The position numbers and the translations under genes are program-made. A stretch of DNA of 5,839 bases. Origin: Planctomycetota bacterium (lineage in GTDB: Bacteria > Planctomycetota > Phycisphaerae > WQYP01). Shown here one piece after another: positions 1 to 5,559 of this stretch. Where the stretch lies: NCBI GenBank assembly GCA_021828925.1, contig JAJZCT010000242.1:1-5839 (forward strand). The letters run 5' to 3'. The notes beneath the pieces were generated by a model. That model did no database searches. It saw only the letters and a program-made list of their open reading frames with translations, and was not told the DNA's origin. Position 1 is the first letter of the stretch; each line of letters begins with the position of its first letter.

Positions 1-1
1 T

Positions 2-1543
2 TCACGGACGTTGCCGCCGGCGCAATTCCCTGTTTCCCTGACCATGCTTGAGCGTTTTCAGGCGGTGGTACTGGATAATGTTCCGATCAAGGATTTATCG
101 CCGCAGGCACAAAGACGCTTATCGGTTTACGTTACCGACATCGGCGGCGGCCTGTTGCTCGGGGGTACCCGCAATGCTTTTGGCCCCGGAGGCTACGGCT
201 TACCATTAGGGGTGCGTGACACGCCATCACTTCTTGAGGAACTATCGCCGCTATCCTGCGTGCCTCCCCATCCACGACCACTGCATATCCTATTTTTGAT
301 GGACGTAAGTGGATCGCTAGGCAATGCCACGAGTTCCGGCGTAACACGATTCGCGCTGGCGGCGCATGGAGTTTGCTCCGCGGTGCAGCTACTTAGACCC
401 AAGGATCACATCACCGTCCTGTTATTCTCCGGCCAGACTCGAACGCTGATCAAGGGCGACGTGCAGACCGTGCGCCCGCTGTTGCCGAAGCTGCTGGCGA
501 AAATTGTTCCCAACGGCCCGACGCGCCCGAATTCGGCATTGCCGCTTCTGCGCAACTTGCTGACAAAAAAGGCGCTTCTGATGGTCGTTACCGACGGTCG
601 CATCCCGCACTTAAATCTACCGGCGTGGAAACGATTATTGCAACGCGACGCCGTAGAATTCGCCGTGGTTGCTCCGGGCCGCAGCAGCAGTGCAACAAGA
701 GAATTGATTGCGGCAACCGGGGCGACGCGGCTTGCCATGCAGCGATTGAGCCAATGGGGCCGCGTTTTGCGCTCTGTCATCCAACGGAAACTTCAGGGGA
801 CACCCAACAGGGTAGAGATCGGATGGAAATCGCGGGTGTTTGGCCTTCAGGGCCGTAGCAATTTGTGGGACCGCGTTTACCTTAAGCAGCGGGCCACGCT
901 TGTGGCGCAGGGCGGGCGATACCCGTTGGCGGCAGTTTGGCGGCGAGGTTTAGGCAGCGTTGGAGCAATCTGCTTTTCCGACAATTCCGCGGCGGCACGT
1001 AGTCTCTACACCTCCGTGCTTAACCGGGTCCAATCGCCGTTTGGCAATCCGGATTTTCATATCACCGCTCATCGCAGAAATGGTCGCTGGTTTCTCGCGG
1101 TGCGTGCAGCTAGCCCGGGGAACTTCCTCAATCACCTTCGCGTAAACGCCACGGTAATACAACCACACGGAAAACTTTTGACCATTCCATTGCCTCAAAT
1201 TGCGCCGGGACGGTATGGTGTGGCACTGCCACGAAGTGGTCACGCTTTTTCCGCCGCCGTCTGGCAGGTGGCGGCGCGCACGGCGCAACAACGCAAAACT
1301 CTGATCGGCGGTATCAATGCCCCGCGCCTGCCCAATGAATACTTCCCGGCAACGGGACAGATTGTGCCATGTCCATGGCCTGCGGCGACGGAAATCCCCG
1401 CTGATGCTCCATCTTCCGTACTTTGGCATCCCATGCAGAGCGTTAAAAAGTTTCACCTCTCCGCATTGCTGTGGATGCTGGCCTTGTTGTCCGCCTTGAC
1501 GGCCATATTTTTTGCCGCCCGGCTCGGCGATCTCGCTTTCTGA
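2..1543 (+). CDS. vWA-domain membrane protein with GATase1-like segment (5' truncated by window edge)
   Basis: The reading frame is open to the left edge, and the first in-window start, a TTG at position 11, falls inside a domain, so this is the 3' part of a longer gene. Residues are counted from that TTG. Residues about 15-65 match the end of a class-I glutamine-amidotransferase-like fold, with VVLDNVP, then a GGG-LLLGG loop and FGPGGYG. A vWA domain follows (about 91-260). Its metal-ion (MIDAS) site is visible as D98-x-S100-x-S102, a candidate threonine T171, and D195 in VVTDGR. Residues about 300-325 (YPLAAVWRRGLGSVGAICFSD) resemble the segment that follows the vWA domain in this family. 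One membrane helix lies at about 483-503, with a short tail. Full-length relatives are usually much longer and carry N-terminal membrane helices, which is family knowledge. The role is probably metal-dependent protein binding at the membrane; substrate and partners are unknown. No start or promoter is visible here. Confidence 0.88.
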   Translation, partial: SRTLPPAQFPVSLTMLERFQAVVLDNVPIKDLSPQAQRRLSVYVTDIGGGLLLGGTRNAFGPGGYGLPLGVRDTPSLLEELSPLSCVPPHPRPLHILFLMDVSGSLGNATSSGVTRFALAAHGVCSAVQLLRPKDHITVLLFSGQTRTLIKGDVQTVRPLLPKLLAKIVPNGPTRPNSALPLLRNLLTKKALLMVVTDGRIPHLNLPAWKRLLQRDAVEFAVVAPGRSSSATRELIAATGATRLAMQRLSQWGRVLRSVIQRKLQGTPNRVEIGWKSRVFGLQGRSNLWDRVYLKQRATLVAQGGRYPLAAVWRRGLGSVGAICFSDNSAAARSLYTSVLNRVQSPFGNPDFHITAHRRNGRWFLAVRAASPGNFLNHLRVNATVIQPHGKLLTIPLPQIAPGRYGVALPRSGHAFSAAVWQVAARTAQQRKTLIGGINAPRLPNEYFPATGQIVPCPWPAATEIPADAPSSVLWHPMQSVKKFHLSALLWMLALLSALTAIFFAARLGDLAF

Positions 1544-1553
1544 ATCGTAACTG

Positions 1554-1601
1554 CAGATATTTTCCGTTATTGCGTGTCGCATCGAACGGTGACGCTTCCG
1601 C
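1554..1601. repeat. Imperfect direct repeat, copy 1
   Basis: This 48-bp segment recurs exactly 99 bp downstream at 1653-1700, with 33 of 48 bases identical by hand alignment. The best-conserved cores are CGCATCGAAC and GACGCT. Mismatches are grouped in triplets, which is unusual for a random or purely structural repeat. This copy forms only a partial version of the stem-loop seen in copy 2. Confidence 0.5.
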
Positions 1602-1652
1602 GTTGGGACGGGCCGTGGGTGAATTGGATACCAAACATGCCGCATGGAGGTA

Positions 1653-1701
1653 CAGGCTCTTTCCGGGACCGCGTTGCGCATCGAACCACGACGCTAACGC
1701 G
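1653..1701. repeat. Imperfect direct repeat, copy 2, with stem-loop
   Basis: This is the second copy of the repeat at 1554-1601. Positions 1670-1701 form a strong stem-loop. The outer arm CGCGTT (1670-1675) pairs with AACGCG (1696-1701). The inner arm GCATCG (1678-1683) pairs with CGACGC (1689-1694), with an A-C mismatch on the plus-strand RNA that becomes a G-U pair on the minus-strand RNA. The loop is five bases (1684-1688). The structure therefore fits a minus-strand transcript slightly better. No T-tract follows it on either strand, so it is not a standard terminator. Confidence 0.5.
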
Positions 1702-1822
1702 CGTCTTTCGTGGGGGCATTGGGCGTGTGATCGCGGCGTGTACTTAGCTCGATGCGGCAGCGTCAAGTTGGGCGTGGAATTTGGTTTGGTGAGGCAGTGG
1801 GTTTTGGCCCGTCGCAATTAGT

Positions 1823-1844
1823 CCAGTATTTGACTGGCTTTTTT
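1823..1844 (+). terminator. Intrinsic terminator, plus strand
   Basis: CCAGT (1823-1827) and ACTGG (1833-1837) form a five-base-pair stem with loop ATTTG. One C and a run of six T (1839-1844) follow. On the minus strand the T-run becomes an A-run ahead of the stem and the downstream side is not U-rich, so it should work mainly for plus-strand transcripts. The nearest plus-strand gene is the vWA gene, which ends 280 bp upstream. The stem is short, so strength is uncertain. Confidence 0.55.
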
Positions 1845-1877
1845 GCTGCCCCGCCACTTCTTCGGCGCAGCTACACG

Positions 1878-2666
1878 TCATCCGTGGTGGTGGGACATGA
1901 TGTCGAGGCCGACGACCATCAGATCATAGCCGGCGTGTGTGGCGACATCGATGCCGAAGCCGCGGAAAATAAAAATCCCGGCAAAATAGATACCGGCGAT
2001 GGTTCGGATGACAAAGGCCCCCCATGTCGGCTGCTCATTGCCTAAAAAATGGTAGAGCGAAAATAATACTGCGGAGGCAACAATAATGACCGGAATGGCC
2101 TTGGCCACGGAAAGGCCGAACAAGTCCACGAGAATGATATTTAACACCGTGAGTAAAACCAGGCGAAACAGCAGCTCTTCATATATGCCCGCCCCAATGG
2201 ACAAGACAACCTGCGACTGCCAGGAGAGTTTGGTCATGACATGTTCCACGGGATGCGTAAGAGCCTGCATGGCGATTCCGTGCGCCACGGCTACAAATAG
2301 AATTACCAACGCTACCGCCCAGAGAAAGCTCTCCGCCCCCATGGCCACATAAAGCCCCGGCTCAAATTTTAAGGGGTCCTTACGGGCGACATGCCAGCCC
2401 AGCAGAATGGCCGCCACGGCCAAAGGGGGCAGATAGTTTCCCACAGCTCCAAACAGCGAGAAGAAATTCAGCATCAGTTCAAAGGCGATGATATTGTGAG
2501 ATTGGCTGTGCACCGGACTCCAGGGGTGCAGCACCGACCCGATCTGATAAATAATCAGTAGCGGAGCAATGAAAATCAGGCATTGCAGAGGCCGATGGCT
2601 GCGGTCGAAATATCCTTCACCGGAGCCAAATCGCAACCACTGCGGTTCCTTTCTTGCTTTGCTCAT
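1878..2666 (-). CDS. CPBP-family intramembrane metalloprotease (CAAX protease / Abi family)
   Basis: This is a 262-aa polytopic membrane protein with about seven or eight hydrophobic segments after a polar N-terminal stretch of about 25 residues. All three motifs expected of the CPBP/Rce1-like family are present: Y-E163-E164-L-L-F-R168 (motif 1), F202-S-L-Y-H206 (FxxxH) and H244-A-G-Y-D248 (HxxxD). The two glutamates and two histidines form the active site in the family, so the enzyme looks catalytically intact. The early RSHRPLQ segment resembles N-termini of planctomycete members. In bacteria such proteins act as membrane proteases, some linked to bacteriocin self-immunity; the substrate here is unknown. 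The ATG at 2666 is preceded by GAGG nine bases upstream. The gene lies 121 bp after the MFS-PlsC gene, with a candidate promoter of its own. Confidence 0.92.
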   Translation of the reverse strand: MSKARKEPQWLRFGSGEGYFDRSHRPLQCLIFIAPLLIIYQIGSVLHPWSPVHSQSHNIIAFELMLNFFSLFGAVGNYLPPLAVAAILLGWHVARKDPLKFEPGLYVAMGAESFLWAVALVILFVAVAHGIAMQALTHPVEHVMTKLSWQSQVVLSIGAGIYEELLFRLVLLTVLNIILVDLFGLSVAKAIPVIIVASAVLFSLYHFLGNEQPTWGAFVIRTIAGIYFAGIFIFRGFGIDVATHAGYDLMVVGLDIMSHHHG

Positions 2667-2695
2667 ACCAAAACGCCTCGGACCAAACCGGGCGA

Positions 2696-2723
2696 ATCAT
2701 ATACGCCTGCGGCAGTTAGTGAA
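2696..2723 (-). promoter_or_regulatory. Candidate sigma70-like promoter for the CPBP gene
   Basis: Read on the minus strand, TTCACT (2723-2718, four of six matches to TTGACA) is followed after 16 bp by TATGAT (2701-2696, five of six matches to TATAAT). Transcription would start near 2689, giving a leader of about 23 nt with the GAGG ribosome site (2679-2676) in it. The geometry fits, but this is a hand match to the E. coli consensus in an organism whose consensus I cannot establish. Confidence 0.35.
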
Positions 2724-2787
2724 ACTCAATAGGGGTGGAATCCATCAGGTTGGTGGAAGTCGCAACTTTCGCCGATCTGCCAGCATA

Positions 2788-4749
2788 TTATCGCTCGCCT
2801 TTGATCGCCGAGGCTGCCAGTGCTGCATCGGCGCGATCTTTCAGCTTGGCTATCGCCTCCATAATTTGCCCTGTGACGTCGGCCAGCACAGCGGGATTTT
2901 CGCGTTGCTCAGCCAAACCGTTAAACATCAGCGGAGCGCCATAGAACACCCGTACTTTCGCCGGATGGAGCCAGTCTTTTTTACCGCTCTCGTGCCGTCG
3001 TGTACCGGTAATATATACCGGAATGACCGGAGCGCCGGTGCTCAATGCCAGTATCGCCGCCCCATTGTGCCCGCTACGCAACCCGTTGCCGTCACCAATG
3101 GTTCCTTCAGGGAATATCCCCACGACATTCCCCTGTTTCAATTGCTGCACTGCCGTCTGGATACCCGCTGTTTCCGGCGCAGAGGGATCGATGGGGATAA
3201 AGCCCAGGGCGGAAAAAAGATATTTCAGTATCGGCAACTCATAAGTTTCACGGGCGATAAGAAACTGCACCAGACGCCGCCGACTTCCGATCCCCACGGC
3301 CAGTGGATCCAGTGTACTAGTGTGGTTAGCCGCAACGATGGCCGGACCAGTTACCGGAATGCGGCACGCATTGCCCCGCCGCCAGCGATGAAATAATTCC
3401 ATGTAAACCGCAGCCAGTCTTCGGGCGACCGCTGAGCCAACAGGAAGTGGCTGGCGACGGTAGTAAATGATTAGCAGGGCCACCCCCAGTATGGTGATTA
3501 CCACGCCCGTACCAATAATGATATTCATAATATATGAATCGACATTTCTCCAGAACGCGATGGGCACCGTGGGCACAAGCAATCCGAATGTTGTAATGAG
3601 ATCGCGCGCTCCCATGACTCGCCCGCGGATGTAATCCGGCACCACGCGCTGCAGCAGGGTATCAACGGTGATGAACATGATGGCCCCGAACATCGCCGCC
3701 AGGGTCAGCCAGACCAGAAACGTTTCCCAATGGGCGGCCCAGGCCGCCATCAATAATCCAACGCCAATGGCAACGGTTGACCAGCCAATTCCAATTTCCT
3801 TGGGAATTCCATTGCGTGCCCGGCTGACCAGAGCAGCCCCGACAATCATACCGATACCGGCAACGCCCAGAAAATAGGCGAAATCACTGTTGGAAAGACC
3901 AAAGCGAGCCGTAACAATAGCGGGCATACAGTTAAGTATCACAGCGCTGGCGGTAGTGAACGCCAATTCCAGCAAAATAGCCTGAAGCGGATGTTTGTGG
4001 ACTTTGAGATAGCCCAAAGCGGTTTTTAATTCCTTCAGCAGACTGTTATGTTTGCCTCCGCGCACCGGTTCGGGCCGATCCATACCGGGACGCATCCGCA
4101 TGGAAAATACCGCTAACGCCGACAGGCAGTAGGTACCGGCATCCACGTACATGGCTATTTCGAGGCCGAATTTCAGCAATAATCCGCCGAGGATAAATCC
4201 CAAAAGTGTGGAAATAGTCCCGGCAACCGAAAGAAAAGAATTGGCCTGCAACAACTCTTTTGGATGTACCAGATTCGGCACAATGGCGGCGCGGGCCGGC
4301 GAAAACATTTCGCCAAAGCAGGAGAGAATAATTTCTGATCCAAAGAGCATGACCAGAAGTGCCGGCGCGGAAAGCGAGCTGTGATAGGCCGCCACCAGCA
4401 GGACGGTTCGGGCGATAATGACAATGATGCTGCGGACCAGATCGCAGGAAATCATGACCCATCGACGAGGCAGCCGATCGGAAAGAACCCCTCCCAGGGG
4501 AGCCAGAAGTAAAAACGGTAAAAACATGGCTAAGTTAAGCTGTGCGGCGTGCTGGGCGGATTCCACGTGGCGTTTGAGTACCACGTAGCAAAGCAGTTCC
4601 AGCATCACGAGAAAATGGACCCGGTCCCCAATGACGGAAACAACATAGCCACTCATTAATAGAAAAAAATTACGGTTGCGCAGCAGGGGTGGAAATTCCT
4701 GCAATAGCGGTGTATCCGCCGAGATACTTTGAACTGCGTTTTGCGACAT
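2788..4749 (-). CDS. MFS transporter fused to PlsC-type lysophospholipid/glycerophospholipid acyltransferase
   Basis: This is a 653-aa two-domain membrane protein. Residues about 25-432 are a major facilitator of the MFS_3/LplT-like kind. They carry motif A-like GGVLSDRLPRR (86-96), SPARAAIVPNLV (150-161), PDYIRGRVMG (371-380) and about twelve hydrophobic helices. Residues about 440-640 form a PlsC acyltransferase domain with the catalytic NH476-x4-D481 motif (NHTSTLD), GFIPID (516-521), FPEGT (546-550) and GAPVIPVY (572-579). The acyltransferase looks intact. In E. coli LplT flips lysophospholipid inward and Aas re-acylates it, and longer LplT-PlsC-acyl-ACP-synthetase fusions are known. Here the synthetase domain is absent: the protein ends soon after the PlsC domain. 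The likely role is transport plus acylation of lysophospholipid at the inner membrane; acyl donor and substrate are inferred. The ATG at 4749 follows GGAGAGG by two bases, a good ribosome site. Confidence 0.9.
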   Translation of the reverse strand: MSQNAVQSISADTPLLQEFPPLLRNRNFFLLMSGYVVSVIGDRVHFLVMLELLCYVVLKRHVESAQHAAQLNLAMFLPFLLLAPLGGVLSDRLPRRWVMISCDLVRSIIVIIARTVLLVAAYHSSLSAPALLVMLFGSEIILSCFGEMFSPARAAIVPNLVHPKELLQANSFLSVAGTISTLLGFILGGLLLKFGLEIAMYVDAGTYCLSALAVFSMRMRPGMDRPEPVRGGKHNSLLKELKTALGYLKVHKHPLQAILLELAFTTASAVILNCMPAIVTARFGLSNSDFAYFLGVAGIGMIVGAALVSRARNGIPKEIGIGWSTVAIGVGLLMAAWAAHWETFLVWLTLAAMFGAIMFITVDTLLQRVVPDYIRGRVMGARDLITTFGLLVPTVPIAFWRNVDSYIMNIIIGTGVVITILGVALLIIYYRRQPLPVGSAVARRLAAVYMELFHRWRRGNACRIPVTGPAIVAANHTSTLDPLAVGIGSRRRLVQFLIARETYELPILKYLFSALGFIPIDPSAPETAGIQTAVQQLKQGNVVGIFPEGTIGDGNGLRSGHNGAAILALSTGAPVIPVYITGTRRHESGKKDWLHPAKVRVFYGAPLMFNGLAEQRENPAVLADVTGQIMEAIAKLKDRADAALAASAIKGER

Positions 4750-4764
4750 TACCTCTCCGCGCTT

Positions 4765-4780
4765 GCAGGGAAAGCCCTGC
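4765..4780 (-). promoter_or_regulatory. Stem-loop in the leader of the MFS-PlsC gene
   Basis: GCAGGG and CCCTGC (4765-4770 and 4775-4780) form a perfect six-base-pair stem with a four-base loop. It sits 15 bases upstream of the MFS-PlsC start codon, just before its ribosome site. No U-tract follows on the minus strand, so it is not a terminator for the gene upstream. It could influence translation or mRNA stability. Confidence 0.35.
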
Positions 4781-4791
4781 GCTGCACATTA

Positions 4792-4805
4792 ACAATCATG
4801 ATTGT
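4792..4805. promoter_or_regulatory. Perfect 14-bp palindrome, candidate operator
   Basis: ACAATCATGATTGT is a perfect inverted repeat with no spacer. The symmetry extends to 18 of 20 bases over 4789-4808. It lies 43-56 bp upstream of the MFS-PlsC start codon in an otherwise non-coding gap, a usual place for a dimeric repressor or activator site. The length and AT-rich arms suit MarR-type or similar winged-helix regulators, but no regulator gene is in the window, so the binding protein is unknown. Confidence 0.5.
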
Positions 4806-4829
4806 GAACTCTACCGCCCGTCGACGCAA
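4801..4829 (-). promoter_or_regulatory. Weak candidate promoter for the MFS-PlsC gene, overlapping the palindrome
   Basis: On the minus strand TTGCGT (4829-4824) lies 17 bp from CACAAT (4806-4801), which has four of six matches to TATAAT. The -10 element falls in the left half of the palindrome, which would fit repression by occlusion. Both hexamers are weak, so this is a tentative placement. Confidence 0.2.
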
Positions 4830-4896
4830 GGCCACGACATACTTAGCCTAACGCGCCGCAGCCATAGATGATGCGGGCAAGGCTGTAAAATAAGCT

Positions 4897-5229
4897 CTAC
4901 CGGATACCATCGTTGCTCGCGCTAACCTTCTTCAATCCCCCTTTGTCGTGCGATGGAACGGCATTGCCATTCTTCCAGATGTCGTGGATCGTGGGATGGT
5001 CGTTGTTCCAGACCTGCGTTCCATTGGGAATATGCAGCTTGAACACAGGGGAGTGATTGTTGCAGGTCGGGGATACCTTTTTAACGTCCGCATAGAGCGG
5101 GGTTTTGTCTGTAATACCGCCGGCATACCGCGCGGAAACCATTTTTGGCGATCCCTGGCAGTGAGCCACGCCCAGAGACGCCAGCGATGCCGCAAGGAAA
5201 ATGAAAACTACGTGTCGTAGAGACCGCAT
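4897..5229 (-). CDS. Small exported protein of unknown function
   Basis: This is a 110-aa protein that I do not recognise. It begins with a clear signal peptide: MRSLRH, then a hydrophobic core (residues 7-22) ending SLGVAHC, so cleavage is likely around residue 22-24. C24 is preceded by His, which does not fit a lipobox, so a lipoprotein is unlikely. The predicted mature part is polar, with C56 and a segment rich in Asn, His and Trp around 56-85 (CNNHSP, TQVWNNDHPTIHDIW). I chose the ATG at 5229 because GGGAG lies six bases upstream and a signal peptide follows at once. The frame stays open upstream to a TTG at 5475, adding 82 mostly hydrophobic residues, but that start lacks a ribosome site. 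The product probably acts outside the inner membrane. It could stand alone, lying 330 bp from the ATPase gene and 147 bp from MFS-PlsC. Confidence 0.65.
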   Translation of the reverse strand: MRSLRHVVFIFLAASLASLGVAHCQGSPKMVSARYAGGITDKTPLYADVKKVSPTCNNHSPVFKLHIPNGTQVWNNDHPTIHDIWKNGNAVPSHDKGGLKKVSASNDGIR

Positions 5230-5252
5230 ATAATGCTCCCGGGCATGAGTCG

Positions 5253-5268
5253 GCACCCCTTGGGGTGC
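5253..5268. promoter_or_regulatory. Inverted repeat upstream of the exported-protein gene
   Basis: GCACCCC and GGGGTGC form perfect seven-base arms around a central TT. The element lies 23 bp upstream of the preferred start codon at 5229, just ahead of its ribosome site. It could be an operator or a leader hairpin. If the longer frame were real, it would lie inside coding sequence. Confidence 0.4.
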
Positions 5269-5516
5269 ACGTCCAATGAAGGCGGTGGCACAAAACAGGA
5301 AAACCGGCCGCCCGTGCAACCAGCACCAGAGAAATTTGAAAACTACTATCACAACTCCCGATACCGTGGCGAAGAACACCACCGATGAATCACCATACGA
5401 ATATGATAGTAACCAGCAAAAAGGGAAAGCAAGCACAAATCCAAGTATTTGCTTTTTTTGTACAGCTTCACACAACTCTATGGCCGGAAAAGTACCCCGT
5501 ATTTACACCGACCGCG

Positions 5517-5559
5517 AATCCACCCCAGTTGCTAAGTGGCTCAATCTCCGGAATGGATT
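5517..5559 (-). terminator. Stem-loop directly after the AAA+ ATPase stop codon
   Basis: On the minus strand AATCCATTCC (5559-5550) pairs with GGGGTGGATT (5526-5517) in a ten-base-pair stem that includes two G-U pairs. The loop is 23 nt. It begins at the first base after the stop codon, a position typical of 3' end structures. No U-tract follows, so it is at best a weak or factor-assisted terminator or an mRNA-stabilising hairpin. Confidence 0.3.

Larger units (their letters stand above)
1544..1877. other. Convergent intergenic region, no supported gene
   Basis: This 334-bp gap separates the vWA stop codon (+) from the CPBP stop codon (-). It contains an imperfect direct repeat pair, a stem-loop and a plus-strand terminator, listed separately. 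Open frames cross it on both strands. The plus frame ending with TAG at 1819-1821 and the minus frame starting with TTG at 1817 both overlap the vWA coding end, lack a Shine-Dalgarno sequence and have no recognisable domain. I do not call either a gene. The gap may be the long 3' UTR of the vWA transcript, a small RNA, or the remains of a decayed sequence. Confidence 0.6.
5230..5559. other. 330-bp gap with an open hydrophobic frame on the minus strand
   Basis: This gap lies between the AAA+ ATPase stop codon and the exported-protein start. The minus-strand frame of the exported protein runs through 5475-5230 without a stop and encodes two hydrophobic stretches (roughly residues 10-28 and 31-54 of the extension). 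The minus strand here is T-rich, which by itself yields Phe, Leu and Val codons, so I do not call it a gene. The gap also holds an inverted repeat (5253-5268) and a stem-loop directly after the ATPase stop codon. No RNA gene is recognisable. Confidence 0.5.

Noticed and set aside
11..1543. vWA protein and AAA+ ATPase at opposite ends as a MoxR-vWA type chaperone pair
   Set aside because: They are on opposite strands about 4 kb apart. The ATPase end has the SGADL lid of the classic AAA clade rather than MoxR features, so no functional pair can be claimed.
1670..1701. tRNA-like T-arm (GGTTCGATGC on the minus strand)
   Set aside because: The five-base-pair T-stem does not form around the loop, and no acceptor stem, anticodon arm or CCA end is found.
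1443..1817. 124-aa minus-strand open frame as a gene
   Set aside because: It starts with TTG without a ribosome site, runs 100 bp into the vWA coding sequence on the opposite strand and has no recognisable domain. Only its internal repeat is reported.
1471..1821. 116-aa plus-strand open frame as a gene or frameshifted C-terminus of the vWA protein
   Set aside because: The vWA protein already ends naturally after its membrane helix. The frame overlaps that end, is rich in Arg, Cys and Trp without a domain, and has no clear start.
2664..2700. Upstream ATG at 2700 on the minus strand as an earlier CPBP start
   Set aside because: It is out of frame with the CPBP gene and opens only a 27-codon frame that ends in TGA. 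The ATG at 2666 with GAGG nine bases upstream fits better.
2569..3396. 275-aa plus-strand open frame opposite the CPBP start and the PlsC domain
   Set aside because: It lies antisense to well-supported genes, has low-complexity shadow composition and shows no domain.
5438..5459. Hairpin AAGCACAAAT...ATTTG followed by seven T as a plus-strand terminator
   Set aside because: Only five contiguous base pairs form, all but one A-T, and there is no plus-strand gene nearby to terminate. On the minus strand the T-run is an A-run on the wrong side.
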